A DNA stretch of 5,940 bases. Source: Gemmatimonadales bacterium UBA4718 (GTDB lineage Bacteria; Gemmatimonadota; Gemmatimonadetes; Gemmatimonadales; Gemmatimonadaceae). Numbering within the stretch: the first letter of the stretch is position 1; every line of letters starts with the position of its first letter. The notes below the pieces were generated by a model that did not search any database, was not told the origin of the DNA, and saw only the letters and a program-made list of their open reading frames with translations. The stretch is taken from contig DHJO01000192.1 of assembly GCA_002404375.1 (NCBI GenBank), positions 4,867 through 10,806 on the forward strand, read 5' to 3'. Both the position numbers and the translations under genes were made by a program. Of this stretch, positions 1 to 5,940 are shown one piece after another.

Positions 1-1866
1 TGGAACGCGCAGGCTGAAAAGATGTTCGGCTGGTCCCGCGCGGAGGCGCTCGGGCAGCAAATGTCCGCTACTATTATTCCTCACCGGTATCGCGACCGTC
101 ACGAGATGGGACTCAAGAAATTCCTCATCACGGGCGAAGGCCCAGTTCTGAACAAGCGCATCGAGATCTCTGCCATCCATCGCGATGGCCACGAGTTCCC
201 GGTGGAGCTGGCGATCTCGCCGGCGAAAGTTGGGGAGCACTGGACTTTCAGCGCTTTCATTCGTGATCTCACCGAGCAAAAGAAAGCGGAGGAAGCGGTG
301 AGACTGGGTGAGCGCGCGCTGCAGGCAAGCGAACGTCGTCTCATCCAGATCCTCGAAACTGTCCCGCTCGGCATTTTCGTGTCCGATGAAGTGGGGCAAA
401 TCGTGTTTGCCAATGCCGGTGCGCAGAAGATCCTCGGAAAGGGGGTCGTTTCCACGGTCGCCGTCGGTGAGCTTGCGGCAGTCTACCAAACGTACCTTGC
501 CGGAACGGACCAGCTGTATCCGGCTGCGCGAATGCCACTGGTAAGAGCACTAAACGGTGAAGCCGCAACCGTGGATGATATGGAGATTCATCACGGCGAC
601 CAGGTGATTTCGCTCATCGTGAAAGGGGCGCCCATTCTTGACGAAGGGAGGATCGTTGCCGCAGTGGTGGCGTTCATCGATACCACTGAAAGGCGATCGC
701 TCGAGGCGCAGATTGGTCAGACGTCCAAAATGGAAGCAGTCGGACAGCTCGCCGGCGGCGTCGCCCACGACTTCAACAACCTCCTCACGGTGATCATGAG
801 CTACGGCGCAATGCTCGTCGAACGCCTCGGTCCGGGTGAGGACCGGGAGGATGTGCAGGAGATAGCCGCCGCTGCCGATCGTGCTGCTGGTCTCACCCGA
901 CAGCTGCTCGCGTTCAGCCGGCAGCAGGTGATGCAGCCACGAGTGATGGACATCAACGACGTCATCGGCGGCCTCGAGAAGATGCTTCACCGGCTCATTG
1001 GAGAAGACGTCGAGCTCGAGATAACTCTCGATCCTGGAGTTGAGGCAATCAACGCGGACCCTGGACAGCTCGAACAGGTGCTGATGAACCTCGTCGTGAA
1101 CGCGCGCGATGCCATGCCCGGAGGTGGCCGGCTTAGCATTAGCACCTCGAACTCCGAGCTATCTGCTGAATCCGCTGCGGGCACTTTGAATCCGCCCGAT
1201 GGAGAGTACGTCATGCTCGCGGTCAGTGACAGCGGATGCGGAATGACTCGCGCGATTCAGCAGCGTATCTTCGATCCCTTTTTCACCACGAAGGAGCAGG
1301 GTCGCGGCACAGGACTGGGCCTGGCGACGGTCTATGGAATCGTGAAGCAATCGGGTGGAGAGATCTACGTCTACTCGGAGGTCGATCGGGGCACCACCTT
1401 CAAGATCTACTTTCCTCGCTTCACGTTGAGCACCGAGGAGCGCCCGCAGGACGTCCCTTCAAAGGAGCTGACGCGAGGTTCCGAGTCGATCTTGCTTGTG
1501 GAAGACGACTCCAACCTGCGGGCGCTGGTCGCGCGGGTTCTCAAGAGCCGTGGCTACCAGGTGTACGTGGCCGACAGCGGTGTCCAGGCGCTCGTCATCG
1601 CCTCCGATCCGGCAACGCTTTTGGATGCGGTGATTACGGATGTCGTGATGCCCGGCATGAACGGGCGGGAGCTGGTCGAGAAGCTTCTCGAGTCTCGCCC
1701 CGGGATGGGATCGCTGCTGATGTCGGGCTACACGGACGACGATGTCCTTCGGCGTGGCGTGCTTCACGGCGAGACTGCGTTTCTCCAGAAGCCATTCACC
1801 CCCGACCAGCTCGCGCGGAAAGTGCGCGCGGTGCTCGATGGGGCGATCGTCGATACGGCGGCGTGA
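1..1866 (+). CDS. Hybrid sensor histidine kinase (PAS-PAS-HisKA-HATPase-REC), 5' truncated
   Basis: The reading frame is open from base 1, and WNAQAEK before the first ATG (22) continues a PAS domain, so the true start is off the window. Residues counted from base 1: PAS/PAC 1 to about 90; second PAS about 114-230; HisKA with phospho-accepting His256 in an AHDFNNLLT box; HATPase about 350-473 with N-box Asn363/Asn367, DSGCGM (Asp410), FDPFF (424-428) and GTGLGL (436-441); REC about 496-612 with acidic residues Glu501-Asp503, phospho-acceptor Asp547 in DVVMPG, Ser575 and Lys597. All key residues for autophosphorylation, internal transfer to Asp547 and receiver switching are present. The HDFNN box with a C-terminal receiver is a common hybrid-kinase form. 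No transmembrane segment lies in the visible part, so it may sense a cytoplasmic signal. No Hpt or output domain follows, so the partner is elsewhere. Stop TGA at 1864-1866. Confidence 0.95.
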   Translation, partial: WNAQAEKMFGWSRAEALGQQMSATIIPHRYRDRHEMGLKKFLITGEGPVLNKRIEISAIHRDGHEFPVELAISPAKVGEHWTFSAFIRDLTEQKKAEEAVRLGERALQASERRLIQILETVPLGIFVSDEVGQIVFANAGAQKILGKGVVSTVAVGELAAVYQTYLAGTDQLYPAARMPLVRALNGEAATVDDMEIHHGDQVISLIVKGAPILDEGRIVAAVVAFIDTTERRSLEAQIGQTSKMEAVGQLAGGVAHDFNNLLTVIMSYGAMLVERLGPGEDREDVQEIAAAADRAAGLTRQLLAFSRQQVMQPRVMDINDVIGGLEKMLHRLIGEDVELEITLDPGVEAINADPGQLEQVLMNLVVNARDAMPGGGRLSISTSNSELSAESAAGTLNPPDGEYVMLAVSDSGCGMTRAIQQRIFDPFFTTKEQGRGTGLGLATVYGIVKQSGGEIYVYSEVDRGTTFKIYFPRFTLSTEERPQDVPSKELTRGSESILLVEDDSNLRALVARVLKSRGYQVYVADSGVQALVIASDPATLLDAVITDVVMPGMNGRELVEKLLESRPGMGSLLMSGYTDDDVLRRGVLHGETAFLQKPFTPDQLARKVRAVLDGAIVDTAA

Positions 1867-1987
1867 CCGTCCCGCAACCTACTGCTCAGCTGGACAGCTC
1901 TTGCATTCTCCGTCGATTCCTTCCTCTGGCGTGAGACCTGCTTTTAAGACACCAGTTGTTTAACGAATCCTCCACTTCGAGGTAATC

Positions 1988-2515
1988 ATGCGCAACGTAC
2001 GCTTTAGACTGATGGCCGGGTTGGCGGGGGCGACATTGTGCCTCTTCGCCGCCGCGAGCTACGGTCAAAACCAAAACGCGACAACGGGCACCGCCACGCC
2101 GGCGACGGGAACCAACGCCGGCACCACAACGCTCGGAGCGCAACCTGGCACCTCGACCGGCTCAGCTTCTACGCCGGCGACGCCTGACGCCGGAACAACG
2201 ACGACCGGCACGGTCACCGGTACCGCCGCAACTGACGCGGTGACGACGACGACCACTACGACCCGAACTTTCCCGGGTGGAATACTGGGCATGCTCGCGG
2301 TGGCTGTGCTTGTACTTCTCGTGCTCTTCGCGCTGTTTCGCGGACGGGATCGCACCGTTGTCCGTGAGACTTACGCGTCCTCCAGCACCACCGTCCCGGG
2401 GACTCGCACCGTGGCAACCGGCACGACCTCTGACGATCGGATGAACCTGAATTCGCGCGCGGCATCTGGGACGGAAAACCAGACCGGAATGAACGATCCG
2501 AACGCGCGGCGCTGA
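1988..2515 (+). CDS. Secreted Thr-rich single-pass membrane protein, unknown function
   Basis: Not a family I recognise. The 175-aa product has a Sec-type signal peptide (residues 1 to about 26: Arg-rich start, hydrophobic core, AAASYG before a Gln-rich start). A low-complexity Thr/Ala/Gly/Pro stretch follows (about 30-93), including seven consecutive Thr at 2243-2263 and an imperfect internal repeat (TPATGTNAGTTT at 37-48, TPATPDAGTTT at 62-72). A strong transmembrane helix lies at about 97-117, followed by RGRDR and a polar tail of about 55 residues. The positive-inside rule puts the Thr-rich part outside and the tail in the cytoplasm. The start is supported by GAGG at 1979-1982, five bases before the ATG. 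The Thr-rich part could be a flexible wall-spanning or glycosylated spacer; that is inference. A strong terminator follows. No convincing promoter was seen in 1867-1987. Confidence 0.8.
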   Translation: MRNVRFRLMAGLAGATLCLFAAASYGQNQNATTGTATPATGTNAGTTTLGAQPGTSTGSASTPATPDAGTTTTGTVTGTAATDAVTTTTTTTRTFPGGILGMLAVAVLVLLVLFALFRGRDRTVVRETYASSSTTVPGTRTVATGTTSDDRMNLNSRAASGTENQTGMNDPNARR

Positions 2516-2571
2516 GGGAGAGAGAATTCCTCGGGGCTCCTATCGACTCTGACAGGAAGCATCAAGCACAC

Positions 2572-2615
2572 AAACGGGCCGGCTCGCATCTGCGAGCCGG
2601 CCCGTTTCCTTTTAC
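2572..2615 (+). terminator. Rho-independent terminator
   Basis: A perfect inverted repeat pairs 2572-2588 with 2591-2607 (17 bp on paper; about 16 bp with an ATCT loop once the hairpin is closed). The stem is mostly G/C and starts AAACGGGCC. The descending arm ends in TTT, followed by CC and TTTT at 2610-2613, a slightly interrupted U-tract. It lies 56 bases after the stop of the Thr-rich membrane protein and before the FMN reductase, so it separates these two genes. The opposite strand has only a poor U-tract, so activity is expected mainly on the + strand. Confidence 0.9.
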
Positions 2616-2686
2616 ACAAGACGGCTCGATTGGTGCTCCCACTCCGCTCGTCCGTCTTGAACGAGCTCGATCTACCAAACGCATCC

Positions 2687-3259
2687 ATGCCTCCATCAAC
2701 CATACGCAACGTCGGCGTCATCGTCGGCAGTCTCCGCAAGGAATCCTTCACGCGCAAGATCGCGAACGCAATCGCGAAGCTCGCACCGGCTTCGCTAAAG
2801 CTCGAGATCATCGAGATTGGACAGCTGTCATCCTATGACCCAGATCTGGAAAACACTCCGCCTGCAGATTGGGTGGCCTTCAGGCAGAAGGTAACCGCGG
2901 TCGACGCAGTGCTATTTGCTACGCCGGAATACAACCGGTCGGTTCCCGGCGTGCTCAAGAATGCGATCGACGTCGCATCGCGGCCTCACGGCAAGAGCGC
3001 GTGGAACGGAAAGCCGGGAGCTGTCGTGAGCGTATCTCCTGGGGCGATCGGCGGGTTCGGCGCGAATCACCATCTGCGGCAAATGCTCGTGTTCCTCAAC
3101 ATCCCCGCAATGCAGCAGCCCGAAGCGTACATCGGCGGAGCGGACAAACTTTTCGACGCGAGCGGAGACGTCACCAGCGAATCCACCCGCGAGTTCCTGA
3201 AAAAATTCATCGAGGCCTTCGCCGCGTGGATCGAGCTCCATCTCGCCGCGAGAAAGTAG
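2687..3259 (+). CDS. NADPH-dependent FMN reductase (ChrR/YieF-like quinone reductase)
   Basis: A flavodoxin-fold reductase of 190 aa, close to the length usual for the family (E. coli ChrR is about 188 aa). Family members bind FMN and use NAD(P)H to reduce quinones, azo compounds or chromate in the cytoplasm. The sequence shows the N-terminal strand plus phosphate-binding loop GSLRKES (residues 14-20), the flavin-contact motif PEYNRSVPGVLKNAID (80-95), and SPGAIGGFGANHHLR (117-131) in the flavin and dimer region. The frame is open back to a TTG at 2630, but those 19 extra residues resemble no family N-terminus, so ATG 2687 is preferred. No clear Shine-Dalgarno precedes it, which leaves some doubt about the start. 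It follows a terminator, so it should have its own promoter, though I could not place one. Physiological substrate cannot be told from sequence. Confidence 0.92.
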   Translation: MPPSTIRNVGVIVGSLRKESFTRKIANAIAKLAPASLKLEIIEIGQLSSYDPDLENTPPADWVAFRQKVTAVDAVLFATPEYNRSVPGVLKNAIDVASRPHGKSAWNGKPGAVVSVSPGAIGGFGANHHLRQMLVFLNIPAMQQPEAYIGGADKLFDASGDVTSESTREFLKKFIEAFAAWIELHLAARK

Positions 3260-3274
3260 CTGTCCACATGGGCA

Positions 3275-3304
3275 TGGACCGTTACGCTCGGATCGGCGTA
3301 TCAT
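3275..3304 (+). promoter_or_regulatory. Possible sigma70 promoter for msrB
   Basis: TGGACC at 3275-3280 matches TTGACA at 4 of 6 positions, and TATCAT at 3299-3304 matches TATAAT at 5 of 6, with 18 bases between. This would start transcription near 3311, about 30 bases before the msrB ATG, leaving room for the AGGAG ribosome site at 3331-3335. It was found by eye only. The position between two genes 81 bp apart is sensible, but read-through from the reductase gene is equally possible. Confidence 0.35.
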
Positions 3305-3340
3305 TGATGGTCAGCAACGCCGATCCCACGAGGAGAGATT

Positions 3341-3958
3341 ATGCCATACTACTATCGAAGAGGCGCGCGCCGTCACGCGACCCAGTTGCTCGTTTCGTCA
3401 GCCTCGGTTCTGTCGCTCCTCTGCGTCGTTTCGACCGCCGCCTCGGCGCAGGACAGGCGACCGACGGCGATTCCCGCTGCAACGCCGCGACGTGTTTTCG
3501 TCAAGCCGTCGGACGTCGAGCTCAGGAAGAAGCTTACGCCGATTCAGTACTCGGTCACGCAGCGGGCAAATACCGAGTCTCCTTTCCACAACGACTATTG
3601 GGACAACCACGAAGCGGGGATCTACGTCGACGTCGTCTCCGGCGAGCCTCTCTTCAGCTCGCTGGACAAATACGATTCAGGCACGGGATGGCCAAGCTTT
3701 ACCCGACCGCTCGATCCGGCGAACATCAAGACAAAGACGGATCGTCTCCTGGGCTTCAGCCGCACTGAGGTTCGCTCAGCTGCTGCCGACTCGCATCTTG
3801 GCCACGTCTTTGACGACGGTCCGCGACCTACCGGTCTCAGGTATTGCATGAACTCGGCGGCGATGCGCTTCATTCCGGTCTCGCGTCTCGAGGCCGAGGG
3901 ATACGGACAGTACCTGGTTTTGTTCAGGCCCAAGGCTCCCGCAGGGGCGAGCAAGTAA
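3341..3958 (+). CDS. msrB: Exported peptide-methionine (R)-S-oxide reductase MsrB, zinc-less, one-Cys type
   Basis: MsrB enzymes reduce methionine-R-sulfoxide in damaged proteins. This 205-aa protein starts with an Arg-rich signal peptide (1-36, cleavage expected after ASA), so it should act outside the inner membrane. The catalytic domain (about 55-195) has the family motifs [33 protein letters not shown] (111-120), [11 protein letters not shown] (151-161) and [13 protein letters not shown], with Cys169 as catalytic nucleophile. The two CxxC pairs that bind structural zinc in many members are replaced (Asp97/Ser100 and Ser146/Ala149). The YDSGxGWPSF position that is Cys in some two-Cys enzymes is Thr115. 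Cys169 is the only cysteine after the signal peptide, so recycling must use an external thiol or redox partner. The start is supported by AGGAG at 3331-3335, five bases upstream of the ATG. It lies 81 bp after the FMN reductase gene. Confidence 0.95.
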   Translation: MPYYYRRGARRHATQLLVSSASVLSLLCVVSTAASAQDRRPTAIPAATPRRVFVKPSDVELRKKLTPIQYSVTQRANTESPFHNDYWDNHEAGIYVDVVSGEPLFSSLDKYDSGTGWPSFTRPLDPANIKTKTDRLLGFSRTEVRSAAADSHLGHVFDDGPRPTGLRYCMNSAAMRFIPVSRLEAEGYGQYLVLFRPKAPAGASK

Positions 3959-4034
3959 CACCTAAGGCTTGTGGGACCGGCAATAAGCCAAGACATTCTC
4001 TGGGAGCGTATAACCCAATCTATTCCCCTACAGC

Positions 4035-4405
4035 ATGCGGCTAGCCCGAAAAGGCTTCACTCTAGTCGAGCTGATAGTGGTAATAGTGGTGATCGGGATC
4101 ATCGCCGCGATTGCGATCGCCAAATTCGTCGGTGTTAAGGAAGCAGCGTACATAGCGAGCATGAAAGCGGATCTGAGAAACTTTGCCTTGTACGAGCAGT
4201 TCTACGCGACCGATAACGGGGGACTTATTTCTCGGGAGACGGGATCGCCCATGGGTTCAAGCCGACACCGGACGTCACCGTCACTGCGACCGACGACCCG
4301 GGACCCCCGCCCAGCTGGCGAGCGATCGCCGTCCACGCCAAGACCCCGAAGACGTGCACCATCGGAGTATCCGACCCGACGACCTGGACCATCGTCTGCC
4401 CTTGA
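4035..4405 (+). pseudogene. Type IV pilin/pseudopilin (PilA/PulG-like) with a one-base frameshift
   Basis: The N-terminus is a class III prepilin signal: MRLARKG then FTLVELIVVIVVIGIIAAIAIAKF, with prepilin peptidase cleavage expected after Gly7 and Glu at +5 of the mature protein. The helix continues to YEQFYATDN (ending at 4217). From there the initial frame (which runs on to 4433) yields an Arg/Pro/Ser-rich tail unlike any pilin. The -1 frame instead reads GTYFSGDGIAHGFKPTPDV and continues to KTCTIGVSDPTTWTIVCP, stop TGA 4403-4405, a normal pilin C-terminal domain with a likely Cys108-Cys122 disulfide. One more G in the GGGGG run at 4218-4222 joins them into a 123-aa protein of ordinary pilin length. 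The -1 frame has a TAA at 4214-4216, so the switch must lie just after it. No Shine-Dalgarno is evident; a TATAAC at 4009-4014 could be a -10 box but has no good -35. The mature protein would sit in the inner membrane or assemble into a pilus. Confidence 0.88.
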
Positions 4406-4496
4406 TCGAAAGGCACTGATCGTACTGGACTGAAGACCTCGAGCGGCGCAGATTTGCGTTTCGCTTTTCCCCGTCTCAAAGATCCGAAAGCCGCCC

Positions 4497-4784
4497 ATGG
4501 AATGTTGGCTCATCACGTCCCGCGCCGAAGTCATGCGGCTGGAGTTCGGGGACGAACCACCTCCGGAAATCTGTCTCCCCGACAGAGCGCTCTCGGACAT
4601 CGAGGACGACGCTGCCCGGCGGTCCATCCAGGAGGCGCCGTACATCATTTATCGGCGATATCACCTCGCTCACGAGAGCTGGAGATTGGGGATCGTTTAT
4701 TCCGTCGCCCCGCCTACAGTGGGAGACATACAGATCCTGTCGGCGTATAGAGCCGGGCACGAGGCGCGACCGCACCTGGTCTGA
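4497..4784 (+). CDS. Hypothetical protein, 95 aa
   Basis: Not recognised. The protein is soluble-looking and mildly acidic, with no signal peptide or membrane segment. It starts MECWLITSRAEVMRLEFGDE and has an acidic middle (LSDIEDDAARR), a YIIYRRYHL segment, and Cys at 3 and 27. Coding status rests mainly on codon use: by hand count 70 of 95 codons end in G or C, in line with the neighbours, while overlapping frames on both strands give His/Arg/Pro-rich or otherwise odd proteins. ATG 4497 is the first usable start in this frame after the stop at 4431-4433; no good ribosome site is visible. It lies 91 bases after the repaired pilin stop, so it may be co-transcribed with it. It ends 22 bases before the stop of a convergent gene, with no terminator visible between. 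Confidence 0.6.
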   Translation: MECWLITSRAEVMRLEFGDEPPPEICLPDRALSDIEDDAARRSIQEAPYIIYRRYHLAHESWRLGIVYSVAPPTVGDIQILSAYRAGHEARPHLV

Positions 4785-4806
4785 GAGCGGCCGCCTGGGA
4801 GAGGTC

Positions 4807-4992
4807 TTACTTGTGACGCAACTTGTCTACGGCGTCGTCGAGAAGCTTCTGCAACCGCCGGTATTCCTCGTCGATTCGCTTCGCGGCGGCCGGTAACTCC
4901 GTCTTTCCCTTTTCGGCGAGATCGGCGAGCCGCTTCCCGGCGTTCGTCAGCTCTTCGCGCAGCTTGTCCAGGGTCTGCTTGAGATCGTCCAT
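4807..4992 (-). CDS. Small coiled-coil protein, 61 aa
   Basis: Function unknown. The protein is almost entirely Lys, Glu, Asp, Leu, Ala and Arg, with no signal peptide or membrane span. Leu spacing at 4, 8, 11, 15, 22 and 25 suggests one amphipathic helix; a break at Pro34 is followed by a second (Ile40, Tyr44, Leu47, Leu50/51, Val55, Leu58). A two-helix hairpin or an oligomeric coiled coil is likely. The start is well supported by a strong GAGGAGG on the - strand (complement of 5001-5007), eight bases before the ATG. It begins 25 bases after the stop of the LysM gene on the same strand, so the two probably form an operon. A structural or adaptor role for the LysM protein is inference from position only. 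Confidence 0.82.
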   Translation of the reverse strand: MDDLKQTLDKLREELTNAGKRLADLAEKGKTELPAAAKRIDEEYRRLQKLLDDAVDKLRHK

Positions 4993-5017
4993 CGTAATCT
5001 CCTCCTCGGTAAAGTAG

Positions 5018-5755
5018 CTACTTCTTTCCCGGTTTGACCACCAGGTGTTGGCCGATCTTTACCCGATCTCCCTCGAGCTTATTCCACTGCTGGATCTGCG
5101 CGGGTGTAGCCTCGAACTTCCTCGCAATGCTGAAGAGGGCATCGCCGCGCTTCACCGTATAGTAGAGAGGCTCGTTGATCAAAGCGGCCACCGCCTGTCG
5201 CAGGCGGCGTTCCTTTGCGGCGGCGGTGCGCTGGGCCTCGTGCCTGGTGTTGACGTAGTCGACCAGCGAGTCGAGAGCCGCCGCCTGACTGCCCAACGCC
5301 GCAAACTTGCCCGACGGAGCGCCGGGGTGCGTCACCGTCACGCCATGCGCGGTCAGGAAATACAGTCTGCCGCCCTTCATAGTGAGCAGCGTGTCGTTGG
5401 GGAATTCCTGGGAAAGGATCGTCGCCGGCGCGTCGGCGTTCTCGAATTTGTCACCCGGTGCAACGCCGATGAAGATCAACCGGTCGTTCGTTGCGTAGAG
5501 CACTCCATTCGCCCCGCGATAATAGTCGGTCGGTCGGCGCATGAACACTTTGGCTTTGCGCTCAACCTTCTCTCCATAGTGTAGCATGCCGCCCTGAAGC
5601 TCTCTGTCCGCCGCGGTCCATGCTTTCGGAGCGTCGACGTGTCGCATGAAGAAGAAATACCCGAACAGAACCAATCCAACTAGAACTACTGCAAGGCCGA
5701 GGAGCGCCTTTTTCAGAAAGCGGAACGTGCGGTAAAGTCCCTCAGACTCTTTCAT
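5018..5755 (-). CDS. Membrane-anchored LysM-domain protein
   Basis: The 245-aa protein has a short cytoplasmic start ending RFLKK, then one transmembrane helix at about 17-37 (uncleaved, N-in by the positive-inside rule), so the rest should face the periplasm. A middle region of about 60-160 contains GVLYATNDRLIFIGVAP and GGRLYFLTAHGVTV, beta-rich segments that resemble a bacterial PH/GRAM-type fold; this resemblance is only suggestive. A charged helical linker (about 160-195, RTAAAKERRLRQ) leads to a C-terminal LysM domain (about 198-242: YYTVKRGDALFSIARKF, then IQQWNKL and IGQHLVV). LysM binds N-acetylglucosamine-containing glycans, so peptidoglycan anchoring is the likely role. No enzyme domain is present. 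ATG 5755 is used because the helix needs it, although no strong Shine-Dalgarno was seen. It is first in an apparent two-gene - strand operon. Confidence 0.88.
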   Translation of the reverse strand: MKESEGLYRTFRFLKKALLGLAVVLVGLVLFGYFFFMRHVDAPKAWTAADRELQGGMLHYGEKVERKAKVFMRRPTDYYRGANGVLYATNDRLIFIGVAPGDKFENADAPATILSQEFPNDTLLTMKGGRLYFLTAHGVTVTHPGAPSGKFAALGSQAAALDSLVDYVNTRHEAQRTAAAKERRLRQAVAALINEPLYYTVKRGDALFSIARKFEATPAQIQQWNKLEGDRVKIGQHLVVKPGKK

Positions 5756-5860
5756 TGTGGATCAGTGTAGTGGGAGGCGGGCACCGACGGGAGGGCAATC
5801 TCCATACCGGGTGTGGCATGTGAGGTGCAACCGAAAGCGGCATGGCCGACCTCGAGCACG
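5756..5860. other. Intergenic region upstream of the LysM gene
   Basis: This stretch should hold the promoter for the - strand LysM operon. A - strand TACACT (complement of 5767-5772) could be a -10 box, but no -35 sits at a proper distance. An imperfect inverted repeat, CCATACC (5802-5808) and GGTGTGG (5810-5816), with 6 of 7 pairs matching around a central G, might be an operator, but it is short enough to arise by chance. Confidence 0.3.
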
Positions 5861-5940
5861 ATGAGCGCCAGTCAGAGTCCGGAGATCCCTTTACGAACGT
5901 AGCGGTGCGGAGGCCTATCAGGCCATCGGCACCGCGTTGG
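5861..5940 (+). CDS. Possible start of a + strand gene, cut by the window edge, frame uncertain
   Basis: Three readings compete. ATG 5861 gives MSASQSPEIPLRT and then a stop at 5900-5902. The frame one base later reads YERSGAEAYQAIGTAL to the edge, which looks like real protein, but it has no start codon after its TGA at 5862-5864. ATG 5842 is open to the edge and gives MADLEHDERQSESGDPF followed by an Arg/Pro-rich stretch. Removing one T from the TTT at 5890-5892 would join the first two readings into a sensible N-terminus. No strong ribosome site supports either ATG. No family can be assigned. Confidence 0.25.

Noticed and set aside
1887..1900. Inverted repeat AGCTG-GA-CAGCT after the kinase stop
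   Set aside because: It is very short, the two-base loop cannot close without opening the stem, and there is no T-tract.
1236..1934. Long + strand ORF (232 aa) overlapping the kinase
   Set aside because: It lies wholly within the conserved HATPase and REC domains in another frame for most of its length, and its Arg/Gly/His-rich product is typical of an out-of-frame reading in GC-rich DNA.
2065..2355. - strand ORF with long Val runs, looking like a membrane protein
   Set aside because: The Val runs are the antisense reading of ACG/ACC Thr codons in the Thr-rich gene, which has a signal peptide, a ribosome site and a terminator in its favour.
2630..2686. Upstream TTG start for the FMN reductase
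   Set aside because: It would add 19 residues that do not resemble the family N-terminus; the start at 2687 gives the usual length.
2869..3768. Long + strand ORF (299 aa) spanning the reductase and msrB genes
   Set aside because: It overlaps two well-identified genes in a different frame, and its Arg-rich composition shows no domain.
3965..3988. Possible terminator after msrB (GGCTT...AAGCC)
   Set aside because: The stem is only 5 bp with a 14-base loop and no T-tract follows.
3972..3990. Possible sigma54 promoter upstream of the pilin, as seen for some pilA genes
   Set aside because: The GG and GC elements are 11 or 12 bases apart rather than 10, and the flanking bases do not match the consensus.
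4202..4775. - strand ORFs opposite the pilin and the 95-aa gene
   Set aside because: The one at 4202-4648 is antisense to the clear pilin C-terminal domain, and the one at 4476-4775 has no domain; neither has a good ribosome site.

Overview
This is a GC-rich bacterial chromosomal window with dense gene packing and a strong preference for G or C at third codon positions. Secreted and envelope proteins with a Gram-negative look (Sec signals, a type IV pilin, LysM) suggest a didermic soil or environmental bacterium. The pilin C-terminus, with a late Thr-Cys pair and a terminal Cys-Pro, reminds me of Gemmatimonadota or Acidobacteriota pilins. That lineage guess is an impression, since there is no rRNA or other marker here. 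No mobile element, CRISPR array, tRNA or rRNA was seen.

Layout, left to right. (1) Positions 1-1866, + strand: the 3' part of a hybrid sensor histidine kinase (PAS-PAS-HisKA-HATPase-REC) whose start lies off the left edge. (2) 1988-2515, +: a small secreted, Thr-rich, single-pass membrane protein of unknown function, closed by a perfect 17-bp-stem terminator at 2572-2615. (3) 2687-3259, +: an NADPH-dependent FMN/quinone reductase of about 190 aa. (4) 3341-3958, +: an exported MsrB methionine sulfoxide reductase lacking the zinc cysteines and any recycling cysteine. (5) 4035-4405, +: a type IV pilin or pseudopilin broken by a one-base frameshift in a run of five Gs. (6) 4497-4784, +: a 95-aa protein with no recognised family. 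(7) On the - strand and convergent with the above: a two-gene unit made of a membrane-anchored LysM protein (5755-5018), then a 61-aa coiled-coil protein (4992-4807). (8) 5756-5940: an intergenic stretch that may contain the start of another + strand gene.

Functionally the window looks like ordinary chromosome with an envelope and stress flavour. The reductase and MsrB both deal with oxidative damage, in the cytoplasm and outside the inner membrane respectively, but they are separated by 81 bp and a possible promoter, so co-regulation is not shown. The most useful observation is the pilin frameshift. A second, much weaker hint of a frameshift at the right edge raises the possibility that both are sequencing or assembly errors. 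I found no convincing new multi-gene system; the least explained parts are the Thr-rich membrane protein, the 95-aa gene behind the pilin, and the LysM/coiled-coil pair.
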